DNA of 64,000 bases from UBA5078 sp051252515 (lineage in GTDB: Bacteria > Pseudomonadota > Gammaproteobacteria > Pseudomonadales > Pseudohongiellaceae), in the NCBI GenBank assembly GCA_051252515.1, contig JBPOFS010000007.1, positions 1 to 64,000 of the forward strand. The letters run 5' to 3'. The notes under the pieces are model-generated. The model did no database searches and had not been told where the DNA came from. It saw nothing but the letters and a program-made list of their open reading frames with translations. Positions 7,868 through 17,209 of this stretch are shown here, piece by piece (the first letter of the stretch is position 1; each line of letters begins with the position of its first letter). Made by a program: the position numbers and the translations under genes.

Positions 7868-8935
7868 ATGACACAAACCACAGATCAAGCCAATAAGCCT
7901 TCTCTTAGCTACAAAGACGCCGGTGTCGATATCGATGCAGGAGATGCGCTTGTCGAGAAAATCAAATCCGTCACGCAAAAGACACGTCGTCCTGAAGTGC
8001 TTTCAGGCCTAGGCGGTTTTGGCGCTCTTTGCGAAATTCCCGAGGGCTATAAGCGCCCAGTTTTGGTATCGGCCACTGATGGCGTGGGTACCAAACTGAA
8101 ACTGGCAATCGAAACAGGCAAGCACGACACCATCGGTATCGACCTTGTGGCTATGTGCGTCAACGACCTTATTGTTTGTGGCGGCGAGCCCCTGTTCTTC
8201 CTCGATTACTACGCCTCTGGGGGGCTTAATATCGATCAAGCAACACAAGTCGTTGAAGGCATCGGCGCGGGCTGTGTCCTTTCTGGCTGCTCGTTGATTG
8301 GTGGTGAAACCGCGGAAATGCCAGGCATGTACCAAAAAGGCGATTACGATCTTGCAGGCTTTGCGGTCGGCGTTGTTGAAAAAGACGAGATCATTGAGAA
8401 CACACACGTACAAGCTGGCGATAAGTTGATTGGGCTTGCCTCGTCCGGCCCTCACTCCAATGGCTACTCATTGATTCGCAAAGTATTAGAGGTCAGCAAA
8501 ACTCCTCTGGATACCGATTTCAGAGGCAAGCCTATTGGTGACGTGCTGCTAGCCCCAACCGAGATCTATGTTAAAGCGATTCAAGCCTTAAAAGGCAAAG
8601 CCAAAGTGCACGCCCTAGCCCATATTACCGGTGGTGGCATTGTTGAAAACCTGCCGCGCGTATTGCCAGAGAACACCCAAGCGGTCGTCAACCTCGACGC
8701 ATGGGAGCGCCCTGCCATCTTCAATTGGCTGCAGGAGCAGGGCAATATTAAAGATTCCGAAATGCTACGCACCTTTAACTGCGGCGTTGGCATGATCGTG
8801 TGCGTTCCAGCACAAGACTGCGATGCAGCATTAGCGATTTTGAAGCAACATAATCAAGGCGCATTTGAGCTTGGCAGCATCCAAGCATCATCAGACGGGT
8901 CTAAATCAGTTGTATTACAAGGGTCGCCAAGATGA
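7868..8935 (+). CDS. purM: phosphoribosylformylglycinamidine cyclo-ligase (AIR synthetase)
   Basis: Fifth step of de novo purine synthesis: ATP-dependent cyclisation of FGAM to AIR in the cytoplasm. The 355-residue protein begins MTQTTDQANKPSLSYKDAGV; the conserved YKDAGVDIDAGD and the substrate segment LVSATDGVGTKLKLA are visible. GGETAEMPGMY at about 138-148 and LAHITGGGIVENLPR at about 252-266 are further hallmarks. The ATG at 7868 gives the family's usual N-terminus; a longer in-frame extension from 7751 is not conserved in character. It overlaps purN by four bases (ATGA), so translation is probably coupled. Confidence 0.95.
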   Translation: MTQTTDQANKPSLSYKDAGVDIDAGDALVEKIKSVTQKTRRPEVLSGLGGFGALCEIPEGYKRPVLVSATDGVGTKLKLAIETGKHDTIGIDLVAMCVNDLIVCGGEPLFFLDYYASGGLNIDQATQVVEGIGAGCVLSGCSLIGGETAEMPGMYQKGDYDLAGFAVGVVEKDEIIENTHVQAGDKLIGLASSGPHSNGYSLIRKVLEVSKTPLDTDFRGKPIGDVLLAPTEIYVKAIQALKGKAKVHALAHITGGGIVENLPRVLPENTQAVVNLDAWERPAIFNWLQEQGNIKDSEMLRTFNCGVGMIVCVPAQDCDAALAILKQHNQGAFELGSIQASSDGSKSVVLQGSPR

Positions 8936-9579
8936 GTGAGCCTTGCTCTATTGTTGTGCTGATTTCAGGCAACGGCAGCAATCTTCAAGCATTGATCGAC
9001 CATAGCTCTGAGGGCGCTTACCGCATCGCCGCCGTGCTCAGCAATAAAGCTGATGCATTCGGTTTGCAGCGCGCTCGCAAAGCGGGAATCCCTACGCGCG
9101 TTGTCGACCACCGCGAATTCAAAGACCGAGAAAGCTTCGATCAACGCCTCATGCAAGAGATCGATGGGTTCTCCCCCTCTTTGGTCGTGTTGGCAGGCTT
9201 TATGCGAATTCTAAGTTCAGCCTTCGTTCAGCATTACTCCGGTAAAGTGCTTAACATTCATCCATCGCTATTGCCTGCCTATCGCGGCACCCACACGCAC
9301 GAACGGGCGCTTGAAGCAGGTGAAAAAGAACACGGAGTGAGTGTGCATTTTGTAACAGAAGAGCTCGACGGCGGTCCTGTAGTATTACAATGCGTCGTTC
9401 CGGTCAAAGCCGATGATGATCGAGACTCTCTTGCAGCACGTGTGTTTGTGCAAGAGCATCGCATTTATCCCAAAGCCGTTTCATGGTTTGCGACAGGAAG
9501 ATTAAAGATGCAGGATCAAGCTGCTTATTTCGATGACACCCGCTTAGGGGTTTATGGCTTACGAGAAAACGCCGAATGA
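8932..9579 (+). CDS. purN: phosphoribosylglycinamide formyltransferase (GAR transformylase)
   Basis: A 215-residue enzyme that transfers the formyl group from 10-formyl-tetrahydrofolate to GAR in purine synthesis. The N-terminal phosphate-binding loop is VVLISGNGSNLQALI. The catalytic signature NIHPSLLPAYRGTHTHERAL contains the Asn and His, and the later ELDGGPVV segment contains the Asp. Order and spacing match PurN. ATGA overlaps link it to purM upstream and to the DUF3108 gene downstream. Confidence 0.95.
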   Translation: MSEPCSIVVLISGNGSNLQALIDHSSEGAYRIAAVLSNKADAFGLQRARKAGIPTRVVDHREFKDRESFDQRLMQEIDGFSPSLVVLAGFMRILSSAFVQHYSGKVLNIHPSLLPAYRGTHTHERALEAGEKEHGVSVHFVTEELDGGPVVLQCVVPVKADDDRDSLAARVFVQEHRIYPKAVSWFATGRLKMQDQAAYFDDTRLGVYGLRENAE

Positions 9580-10301
9580 GAATAGCGTCAACCCTGACAG
9601 CCCTAGGCATGATATTGCTTGTCGCCACTAGTGAGGCAAACGAGCCACGCCCGTACGAAGCAATCTACCAAGCTAAGGCCTTGGGGATGTCGGCTACGGC
9701 AACTCGTCGCCAAAGCATTAGTGACGAACAGCAATATACATTAGAGAACAGCCTCTCTTTGACTGTCCTCGGTGCCAATGTCGGCAGCGTTACTGAAACA
9801 AGCGAATATGTCTGGAACGACTCACAGATAGTTCCTCTGCATTACCGTTATGTGCAAACCGGTATCGGCGCGAATAGCGAAGAGATCTTCTTCGATTGGA
9901 ACAATGCACTGGCCATCAGTCAGAGCGATGAGGAATCATGGGAAGTGGCGCTTAACGAAGGCGTTCTCGACAAATTGAGCTTCAGCGTACAGATCGGTCA
10001 AGACATCGCCAAGCGCGGGTTGACAGAGTTTAATTACAATATTGTCGACGAAGATAAGATCGATGAACACCTCTACAGCATTAGCACTGAAGAAGTCCTC
10101 AACACGCCTCTCGGCCAATTAAACACGATTAAAATAGAACGGGTTCGGGCTACAGAAAGTCGCCGTAGAACCACCGTGTGGCTTGCAAAGGATTGGGATT
10201 ATTTGTTGGTGCGATTAGAGCAAGTCTCTAGCTCTGGCACGGAAACGCAATTGTCACTAGAGTCTGCCACTATGGCAGGAAGCCCCGTCACTGGTCTTTA
10301 A
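9576..10301 (+). CDS. DUF3108-family exported protein
   Basis: A 241-residue protein with a cleavable-looking signal peptide (IASTLTALGMILLVATSEA). The mature part is predicted to be beta-rich (YEAIYQAKALGMSATATR; EYVWNDSQIVPLHYRYVQTG; RRRTTVWLAKDWDYLLVRLEQ). The pattern and the position after purMN fit the DUF3108 family. It overlaps purN by four bases and converges on fleQ, leaving a three-base gap. A periplasmic role is inferred from the signal peptide only; no reaction is known. Confidence 0.78.
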   Translation: MRIASTLTALGMILLVATSEANEPRPYEAIYQAKALGMSATATRRQSISDEQQYTLENSLSLTVLGANVGSVTETSEYVWNDSQIVPLHYRYVQTGIGANSEEIFFDWNNALAISQSDEESWEVALNEGVLDKLSFSVQIGQDIAKRGLTEFNYNIVDEDKIDEHLYSISTEEVLNTPLGQLNTIKIERVRATESRRRTTVWLAKDWDYLLVRLEQVSSSGTETQLSLESATMAGSPVTGL

Positions 10302-10304
10302 CGT

Positions 10305-11807
10305 TTAATCGTTATCTTCATTCTTACGCTGCAAATCATATTTACGCATTTTCTCAACGAGCGTAGTGCGGCGAATATTCAATCGATCTGCAGCACGAGC
10401 AACCACCCCACCACAATCATTCAGCGCTTGCTCAATAAGATCACGCTCAAGGTTCGCAAGATACTCTTTCAAGTCCAAGCCATTCAATGGCAACAGCGCC
10501 TGACTCTGCGCAGGGGCTGCATTAGTCATAGCGGCGGGACTAACATCTAATGCCGGAGCTGCCTGCTCTGGCAACGATCGCATCGAGACGATCTCCTCTT
10601 CTTCTAAATGCCTAAACTTCGCTGGCAAATCATTCACGCCCACAATGCCTTGTGGATGCAAAATCGCCATGCGTTCAACCAAATTGGCTAACTCTCTTAC
10701 ATTACCAGGCCACGGATGACGACACAGTGATTCGATGGCACTGCTATTAAAACGCACCGAACCGCGTTTCTCACTTTCTAAGCGGCTAATCAGTTCATTG
10801 AGCAAATAGGGAATGTCTTCGGCACGTTCACGCAGTGATGGCATTTCGATGGGGAATACATTCACGCGGTAATACAGATCTTGGCGGAAGGTCCCCAATT
10901 CGATCATATCTTCGAGATTTTTATGGGTGGCGGCGAAGATGCGCACATCGGTTTCAAGAGTCTTGGTGCCGCCGACGCGCTCATAACTATGTTCTTGTAA
11001 GACTCGTAAAAGCTTCACTTGCATTGGCAGTGGCATATCACCAATTTCATCAAGAAACAGCGTGCCACCTTCGGCCATTTCAAAGCGCCCAATGCGTGTA
11101 GAGATCGCGCCGGTAAAAGCGCCTTTCTCATGCCCAAACAGTTCACTCTCAAGCAAATCTGGTGGAATAGCGCCGCAATTGATGGGCACAAAGGGTTTGC
11201 CCGCGCGTTGCGAGTTCATGTGCAGATTTCTGGCAACCACTTCCTTGCCCGTGCCTGACTCGCCAGTGATCAAAATCGTCACCTCTTTATCGGCAACCTG
11301 CCCCATCACACTGCGTATCTTTTGCACCTCTGCGCTTTTACCCACAAGGCTACGAAACATATTGTAGTCACGCACATTGCCCGTTTCACTCAAACGCTCG
11401 TAATACTGACGATAGACTTCAGCTTTATGCAGCGCATCTAATACAGGCTGATGGCTAAGCGGATAAGGAATGATGGAGGTAATGGCGTTTTGAAGGGTGT
11501 CTGACAGCGCTTTGCCTTGTCCGTCCAGATCTAGCAAGACAATGGGAATGCCTTGATCTAACGTGGCCATAGCGTCAACAAGCGCTTGTAGCTCGACTTC
11601 TGGATAAGAGCTCACCAAGGCAAGCTTAATAGTCTGAGGGGATTCGAACTGCTCGCTAACAACGTCCTGCCAATTTTTCAAATTAGCCGATTCAACGGTT
11701 TGACCCAGAAATGCCAATACGATTTTAAGATCAAGACAGGACTGTTTATCGTCATCAATTAATAGGATTTTCCCTTGATCGGCGATATTCAATGTAGGCA
11801 GTTCCAT
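10305..11807 (-). CDS. fleQ: FleQ-type sigma-54 activator, flagellar master regulator
   Basis: An enhancer-binding protein of 500 residues. Residues 1-125 form a receiver-like FleQ domain (KILLIDDDKQSCLDLK). The AAA+ domain holds Walker A GESGTGKEVVAR, the sigma-54 contact loop GAFTGA, Walker B GGTLFLDEIGDMP and the PWPGNVREL segment. The C-terminal Fis-type helix-turn-helix is GGVVARAADRLNIRRTTLVEKMRKY. In Pseudomonas, FleQ drives class II flagellar genes and responds to c-di-GMP. TTG at 11816 and ATG at 11807 are possible starts; neither has a convincing Shine-Dalgarno. A long hairpin lies just upstream. The location after fliS matches Pseudomonas. Confidence 0.92.
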   Translation of the reverse strand: MELPTLNIADQGKILLIDDDKQSCLDLKIVLAFLGQTVESANLKNWQDVVSEQFESPQTIKLALVSSYPEVELQALVDAMATLDQGIPIVLLDLDGQGKALSDTLQNAITSIIPYPLSHQPVLDALHKAEVYRQYYERLSETGNVRDYNMFRSLVGKSAEVQKIRSVMGQVADKEVTILITGESGTGKEVVARNLHMNSQRAGKPFVPINCGAIPPDLLESELFGHEKGAFTGAISTRIGRFEMAEGGTLFLDEIGDMPLPMQVKLLRVLQEHSYERVGGTKTLETDVRIFAATHKNLEDMIELGTFRQDLYYRVNVFPIEMPSLRERAEDIPYLLNELISRLESEKRGSVRFNSSAIESLCRHPWPGNVRELANLVERMAILHPQGIVGVNDLPAKFRHLEEEEIVSMRSLPEQAAPALDVSPAAMTNAAPAQSQALLPLNGLDLKEYLANLERDLIEQALNDCGGVVARAADRLNIRRTTLVEKMRKYDLQRKNEDND

Positions 11808-11832
11808 CTGTTGCAAGTTTGACTATATTCAT

Positions 11833-11876
11833 GAGCCCAAACATGCCGACGACGGTTCGTAGGCATGTTTGGGCTC
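11833..11876. promoter_or_regulatory. 15-bp perfect hairpin directly upstream of fleQ
   Basis: GAGCCCAAACATGCC (11833-11847) and GGCATGTTTGGGCTC (11862-11876) are perfect inverted repeats around a 14-nt loop. The right edge as read on the minus strand ends 16-25 nt before the fleQ start. No T-run follows on either strand, so it is not a standard terminator of fliS. It may be a leader hairpin affecting FleQ translation or a protein-binding palindrome. Confidence 0.7.
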
Positions 11877-11971
11877 AATATGAGTGCGATGTGCGGCTTT
11901 TAACTTATGCTTCAATGAGCACAAATATTAACCACTCAAAACTTGCGGTGATTAGACAACGACCGCAGTCA

Positions 11972-12400
11972 TTAGTCAATCGAGAGCTCGTCTTCTACAT
12001 ACTCAGAAGTCGCAGTTGTTGGTGCTATAGCGTCCCAACCTTCTTTGATTGTCATCAGCAAACCTGACACTTCGTCTAGTATTTCGGTGTCATTTTTTAC
12101 GTTCGCTTCAAGCAAACGACGCTGCATATAATCATACAGACTATCCAAGTTTGCAGTGATCGCTTCATCAGCTTCTGTATCAAGGCTGTCTTGCAAGCCG
12201 CCTAGAATAGAAACCGTCTTACCAAGCAACACACCCTTTTGCGCCATATCATTGCGCCCAATAGCGCCTTTAGCTTGAGACAAACGCTCCAAAGCGCCAT
12301 TAATCAGCATTTGAATAAGCTGATGCGGGCTCGCCCCTTCTAGCGCACTTTCCGTGTTGATGCGTTTGTATTGCGCTAATGCGTTTTGTGCTGCGTACAT
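11972..12400 (-). CDS. fliS: FliS flagellin export chaperone
   Basis: A 142-residue protein starting MYAAQNALAQYKRINTESAL, with the FliS signature ASPHQLIQMLINGALERLSQAKGAI at about residues 23-47 and YDYMQRRLLEANVKND at about 97-112. FliS binds the disordered C-terminus of flagellin in the cytoplasm and prevents premature polymerisation. ATG 12400 is chosen because TTGGAG lies six bases upstream; an in-frame TTG at 12412 is less likely. Normal size, although its client flagellin is giant. It follows fliD in the same direction, with a 58-bp gap. Confidence 0.92.
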   Translation of the reverse strand: MYAAQNALAQYKRINTESALEGASPHQLIQMLINGALERLSQAKGAIGRNDMAQKGVLLGKTVSILGGLQDSLDTEADEAITANLDSLYDYMQRRLLEANVKNDTEILDEVSGLLMTIKEGWDAIAPTTATSEYVEDELSID

Positions 12401-12458
12401 AATGTTCTCCAAGAGTGCTAATAAAGCATAAAAATTCAGTGAAATCTGTTATCTGTTA

Positions 12459-15400
12459 CTAACTTTTGTTAGTCCCGCTCGCCAAGGCCTCAAGTGCTGC
12501 CAATTGCGATGTTAAAAAATCTGCCGTGGAATTAAGCGATGAAATAATAATGTCATTCGCTAAGAATGAAGTACGAAGCCGTGCTTCGGATCGCGCGATC
12601 CGTTCTTCTAGGGCGGTTCGGCTGTCCGCAATACTTGCGAGCTCTGTCGTTAAGGTGCTCGTGCGTGTCGAGAACAAACCGCCAGTATCTAAGAAACTAT
12701 CCATGAGGACGCTTAGGTCTTCGGCGATGCCTTTGATATAACTGACAGTGCCTCGTGAGCCAAGATCTCCGCCGGTCACTGTTAACCGGATACCTGAAGC
12801 GGCATCGGCAGTGCCAGATGCATTGGTACCCGATCGCCCTGTAGTCCCAGCCCCTGTCGCAAAACCAAATATACCAGCAGCATTACCGCTCAAACTGTTC
12901 ACCAATACTTTTGATGAAGAACCAGTACTGTTAGAGATTATGCCAAATCCACCAGTATTGGTATCGTACTCAACGGTCACTGACACACCCGCGGCAAGTA
13001 TCGAGGGACTATTATTGATTGCCGTTTGCATTGAAGAGGCCACCGCAATTGGATCGGTATTGCTGATGGTTCCTAGTGTAATAGGACCACTAAGAATGCC
13101 ATCAACGTTTAGGCTGAAAGTATCTGCCACAGAGCTAGTGGAAAGGTCGCCAATTGCTGTATTCAGATAAAACCCTGGTAATGCCGCAATATTGCCTGAA
13201 CCGGCAATGAGTGTTTGTCCAATACCGTTTGCTTCGACACCATTGATAGTCCCTGCGACATCGACACCATCTACAGATGATTCTCTAGGACTAAACCCAG
13301 TAACCAGTCCGAGCCTGTTTCCTGCATTAGCAGACACACTACTCATCGAGATGAAATCCGATTCTTTGTCTGTCGAAAAGACAAAACGCCCGAACTCGCT
13401 ATCGGAATTGTATTCATAGGAAACCGCGACTGTCAGAGCATCTTCACCTAGATTATTTGTTCCCGCTATACCGAGACCATCAACACCCGGTGCCCCGTCC
13501 TCCGTGACCTGTATTTGACTACTTGCCCCCGTAGCAACGGTTTCAAAATAAACTTTGTTGGATTCATCTAATTTCGCAGTCACCAAGCCATTAAGTGCAG
13601 TTGCATCGATAGCACTTTGTACCGCTGCTAACGTGTTCTCTATTGTCCCTGGAGTCTCTCCACCGAATGAAACCAAATTGGCATCACCATCGATAAGAAC
13701 CTGCGTTTCACTACTACCGTTATCAAGGCTCAACGTAACCGATAAATTAGTGGCTGAAAAATCCTGACCTGCCGTTAAAACATTACCAACGCCTGTCTGT
13801 GCTGCCGTAGCGGCGAACGCTGGAGCACTGTTAATTTGTGCACTTATTGCGGCTATTAGTTCATCAGGAGAGTTATAGGTCACAGGCGCCCCACTGCTCC
13901 CTGGAATCGTTAATGCACTGCTACTAATACCATTAATAGAAAGAACAAAACTGGTATCGGCATTAAGCACTACCGCATCATCAAAATTCTCACTCGACAA
14001 TCCAGTGGGAGTACTAAGTCCCGCAAGCTGATTACCAAAGGCACCCCCTTGGAATGGCGAGGTCAAACCTAAGACATTAGCCATGCCTTCTTCAACAGCG
14101 ACAAATCCAATATTTGAGCTAGAACCATAGGTATTGGATGACATTTCAAAACGTTGCTCACTGCTGTTGTATGTCACCGCAACTCGAAAATTTGAATTAC
14201 TATAATCAATATTTGAGTTAATACGCGTTTGAATATGTGCCGCGAGATCTTCAGCTGTGTTGTAAGTGCCTTGCACTAAGGTAATGTCCGCTGAGATTCC
14301 ATTGAGCAAAGAAGTAAATTGATCGTTATTCGCATCAATTATGATGTTGCCTGCATCTAGCGCAGGATTTGATTGCCCTACATACGTGCCAGTTGTCGCT
14401 AAACGAGTGATCTCTAAATCATAGGTTCCTGGTTGCGTACTTGCGCTCGAACTAGAATAAGTAATTAGAGTGTCGGAGGCTTTTCCACTAGTAGCAAACA
14501 TCGAAAGGACATCAGCGGAGTTTTCAGTAAATTTTGTAGAAAATTTGGCACTATCAAAGCTCAACATATAACTATTGTTTTGATTAGTAGTAATGCCAAT
14601 TTCCGATAAAGACCGGACACTACCCGTAAGACCTGTGACAGATTTTCGTAGAATTGAATTAATTTCAGAAATTGCTAATCGTAACGTTGAGTCTCCAGTA
14701 AGCAAGCTGCCTTGGCCATTATCTCCGGCCGTAGTATCAAAAGCCGTGAGCTCATCCGCTATTGCTTTCAACCCGTTATAACTGTCTACAAATTCTTGAA
14801 TTTTGGTAGAAATTGTCGAAGCATCTTTACTCACTGCAAGAGTCACAGGTCCTGCCGTAACCCCTTTTAAATTAATAGTGGTACCAGTGACAACGCCTGT
14901 GACCAAATTATTAGAACGACTGATTGAAAGCCCGTTAACTGTAAACAAAGCATCTTGTGCGGCAATCGTTTCAGTAAGGCGTACAGAACCCTCCACTAGC
15001 CCTTCACTGTCATCGAGCCCAAAGCCATCCAAGCCATCCACATCAGCCATGACTAGCCCAAGCTCTGCAGAAGCTCCTGTACCGCTACTATCGACGTTGC
15101 TGATTTGTATGCTACTAGCAGCCCCAGCGCTGATACGAGTAAAAACCAATTTATTGTCACTACTCAAACTAGCTACAACATCGCTATCTAAACCAGCATT
15201 AGTCAATGCGGTATTGACTAGGTCAACAGTCTCTTGGCGAGTGGCCGTTGCCGTATTCAATGTAATAGCTTGTGCTACACCATTGTCGATAGCAATTTCA
15301 AAAGTGGCATTGTTGGCCGAGAAATCAAAACCCTCAGTCAATGCGCTTCCACCAGTCACTACAGCGGATGCCCCATCGGTAATCACTTGAAGTTCTTGGT

Positions 15401-16355
15401 CGAAACCCGCCCCAGCTGTTTCAAAATAGAGCCGGTCACCGTCTGCTTTCGCGATAACATCACCAGCAGAAAACCCTGCAGAAGTTAACTGCGCATCTAA
15501 AACAGTTTGTACAGCGCTAAGCGCATCTTCAGTGTTCGCAATACTGCCGTTTGCAGGCACCGCTATGTCCATAGCGATGCCTTGATAAGCAAGTGTAAAC
15601 GCTAGGCTATTGGTGTCTAATCCACCACCTGTAGAAAGATCAAGTGTGCTAGTCGCTGTTGTCGCCGTTAAAGTAGCGTTCTGACTAGTTGCATTGTAAT
15701 TAAGTGCCTCTAAACCTTCGGTCCCTGAGACCGTCATTTCTATACTATTCTCAGCACCGCTATTCTTGCCACTAAACACTAGGCGATAACCGCTGCCATC
15801 ATCGACAATGCTCGCCTGTACCCCAAAATTGGCATTATTCACTGCATCACGAATACCCGAAAGAGTATTGTTTGCGGCACTTATAACAATCGTTTTTGCC
15901 TGTGCGTCAGCGTTCAGTTCAAAACTGTCATAACTACCCCCAACACCATATGTTGTAGTCCCGAAGCGAAAGTTCATTACGCCGGTTCCAACGGTACTAG
16001 TGAGTTCTTCATAAGAACCACTGGCAATCGAATGTGCTTGCGCCAACTGGCTTACATTAACAGTGTAATTACCCGTTACGGCTAAACTGCTAGCGGTACC
16101 TGTGACTGTAGATTCACTAGTACTACTAACGGTGCTGGCATTGAATGTCGAAGGCAGCTTGAGTGCTTGTAACACCCCATCAAACGAGGACAACGCGCTC
16201 GTGATTTCGCCATAGGCCGATATCTTGGCTTCGGCAATCGCCTGCTTATTGTCTAACCGTGCCTCAACCGGAGCACGCTCTGCATCAATAATTTGTTCAA
16301 CGAGATCAGAGGTCAGTAGACCTGATCCTACACCGAGAGACTGAATAGAGGCCAT
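12459..16355 (-). CDS. fliD: FliD, giant flagellar hook-associated protein 2 (filament cap)
   Basis: Filament cap protein that guides flagellin insertion. At 1298 residues it is about two to three times the usual 450-680. The N-terminus (ASIQSLGVGSGLLTSDLVEQII) and the C-terminus (LEERIARSEARLRTSFLAND) are canonical FliD ends that form the leg coiled coils. The middle contains several IN-motif-like modules at about 244-330, 341-437, 796-850, 862-963 and 1078-1170, for example EGFDFSANNATFEIAIDNG and TAGQDFSATNLSVTLSLDNG. A second conventional FliD head region lies at about 455-640. The start at 16355 has TTGGAG five bases upstream. The modules resemble those in flagellin, FlgK and FlgE of the same cluster. 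Confidence 0.93.
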   Translation of the reverse strand: MASIQSLGVGSGLLTSDLVEQIIDAERAPVEARLDNKQAIAEAKISAYGEITSALSSFDGVLQALKLPSTFNASTVSSTSESTVTGTASSLAVTGNYTVNVSQLAQAHSIASGSYEELTSTVGTGVMNFRFGTTTYGVGGSYDSFELNADAQAKTIVISAANNTLSGIRDAVNNANFGVQASIVDDGSGYRLVFSGKNSGAENSIEMTVSGTEGLEALNYNATSQNATLTATTATSTLDLSTGGGLDTNSLAFTLAYQGIAMDIAVPANGSIANTEDALSAVQTVLDAQLTSAGFSAGDVIAKADGDRLYFETAGAGFDQELQVITDGASAVVTGGSALTEGFDFSANNATFEIAIDNGVAQAITLNTATATRQETVDLVNTALTNAGLDSDVVASLSSDNKLVFTRISAGAASSIQISNVDSSGTGASAELGLVMADVDGLDGFGLDDSEGLVEGSVRLTETIAAQDALFTVNGLSISRSNNLVTGVVTGTTINLKGVTAGPVTLAVSKDASTISTKIQEFVDSYNGLKAIADELTAFDTTAGDNGQGSLLTGDSTLRLAISEINSILRKSVTGLTGSVRSLSEIGITTNQNNSYMLSFDSAKFSTKFTENSADVLSMFATSGKASDTLITYSSSSASTQPGTYDLEITRLATTGTYVGQSNPALDAGNIIIDANNDQFTSLLNGISADITLVQGTYNTAEDLAAHIQTRINSNIDYSNSNFRVAVTYNSSEQRFEMSSNTYGSSSNIGFVAVEEGMANVLGLTSPFQGGAFGNQLAGLSTPTGLSSENFDDAVVLNADTSFVLSINGISSSALTIPGSSGAPVTYNSPDELIAAISAQINSAPAFAATAAQTGVGNVLTAGQDFSATNLSVTLSLDNGSSETQVLIDGDANLVSFGGETPGTIENTLAAVQSAIDATALNGLVTAKLDESNKVYFETVATGASSQIQVTEDGAPGVDGLGIAGTNNLGEDALTVAVSYEYNSDSEFGRFVFSTDKESDFISMSSVSANAGNRLGLVTGFSPRESSVDGVDVAGTINGVEANGIGQTLIAGSGNIAALPGFYLNTAIGDLSTSSVADTFSLNVDGILSGPITLGTISNTDPIAVASSMQTAINNSPSILAAGVSVTVEYDTNTGGFGIISNSTGSSSKVLVNSLSGNAAGIFGFATGAGTTGRSGTNASGTADAASGIRLTVTGGDLGSRGTVSYIKGIAEDLSVLMDSFLDTGGLFSTRTSTLTTELASIADSRTALEERIARSEARLRTSFLANDIIISSLNSTADFLTSQLAALEALASGTNKS

Positions 16356-16434
16356 GCATGCTCCAAGAGCGAATCAAATAAACGGTTTATGAGGGGCAAT
16401 AAAGTGACTTTGCACACTACAGTTCCATGACTAA

Positions 16435-16450
16435 TTCAAGTTATGTGCCA
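16435..16450 (-). promoter_or_regulatory. weak sigma-54-type site upstream of fliD
   Basis: On the minus strand TGGCAC, five bases, then TTGAA. The -24 element is perfect, but the -12 GC is GA, so this is a weaker match than the flgB and flgA sites. It would start near 16424, about 70 nt before fliD. Confidence 0.35.
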
Positions 16451-16490
16451 TCTCTCAAGGTTTATCACAAGCAACTGTCTTATATAGAGT

Positions 16491-16517
16491 TTATCGGCCA
16501 TAGACGGCTTTCCTTGA
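16491..16517 (-). promoter_or_regulatory. sigma-28 (FliA)-type promoter for fliD
   Basis: Minus strand TCAAGGAA, 11 bases, then a perfect GCCGATAA -10 element. The -35 agrees with TAAAG at four of five positions. It would start fliD-fliS transcription about 130 nt upstream of the FliD ATG, within the 280-bp gap between fliD and the divergent MOSC gene. Confidence 0.55.
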
Positions 16518-16635
16518 ACCCACTCCCTGCACGTCCTTGCCAATCTCGGCAATGCCTTGCCGCAAGCCTTTGCCTTGCATATCTGCGCGGCCTATTCTAA
16601 TTTGCTCCTAAATAAACCCAATAAATGAGAAGCCC

Positions 16636-17121
16636 ATGCAAAAAGGTAAGGTTATCGCCCTATTCATTGCGCCAAACACCGATGATGCGGTGCAAAGCCA
16701 AAACACCATCCACCTCGCCCCTAATCAAGGCATTGTTGGAGATCGTTATTTTGTGGCACAACAGAGCTTAGGGATTGATACGCAAGCGCCACGCAAAGAA
16801 GACATTACACTGATCAGTGCCGATGAGCTGGATGCATTCAACACCCAGTTTGAGCTCGATATCCCACTGGGCGACTTCCGTCGCAACATCTTGACCAGAG
16901 GCGTTGATCTTAATGCGCTAGTGGGCAAACGGTTTCGTGTTGGCAGTGCCTTATGTATAGGAATGGAATTGTGCGAGCCCTGTAGCAAACTGGCACGTAC
17001 TGTCAACAAATTGGTGCTACCCCACCTTGTTCACCGGGCGGGCATACGCGCTGCCGTGTTAAATGCGGGAGATGTGCTGGAGAACGATAGTATTGAGGAG
17101 CTTAGCGCTGAGATTGGCTAA
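16636..17121 (+). CDS. MOSC-domain protein
   Basis: A 161-residue MOSC (molybdenum cofactor sulfurase C-terminal) domain protein. The N-terminus GKVIALFIAPNTDD leads into the IVGDRYF motif, then LISADELDAFN, and the PLGDFRRNILTRGVDLNALVGKRF segment containing the conserved RRN. A Cys within GMELCEPCSKLAR near residue 117-127 matches the conserved MOSC cysteine. Such proteins are thought to bind or move Moco or sulfur; YiiM-like members reduce N-hydroxylated bases. It is embedded in the flagellar locus on the opposite strand and has no obvious flagellar link. Confidence 0.85.
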   Translation: MQKGKVIALFIAPNTDDAVQSQNTIHLAPNQGIVGDRYFVAQQSLGIDTQAPRKEDITLISADELDAFNTQFELDIPLGDFRRNILTRGVDLNALVGKRFRVGSALCIGMELCEPCSKLARTVNKLVLPHLVHRAGIRAAVLNAGDVLENDSIEELSAEIG

Positions 17122-17147
17122 TCGTACTTTTTTTGCGGCAAAAGAAA

Positions 17148-17169
17148 AGGCACGCTAAAAAGCGTGCCT
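17148..17169 (-). terminator. intrinsic terminator at the end of flaG
   Basis: AGGCACGCT (17148-17156), loop AAAA, AGCGTGCCT (17161-17169). Read on the minus strand the stem is followed by TTTTCTTTT, so it terminates the flaG transcript. It may also slow transcription arriving from the convergent MOSC gene. Confidence 0.75.
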
Positions 17170-17209
17170 GAAAGTTTAAGGAGTTGTTTTTCGATAGCTT
17201 GGTTAAGAG

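Noticed and set aside
14803..15390. Open frame (195 aa) on the plus strand inside fliD
   Set aside because: Antisense to IN-like modules, composition reflects the reverse complement of the Thr/Ala-rich protein; no start context.
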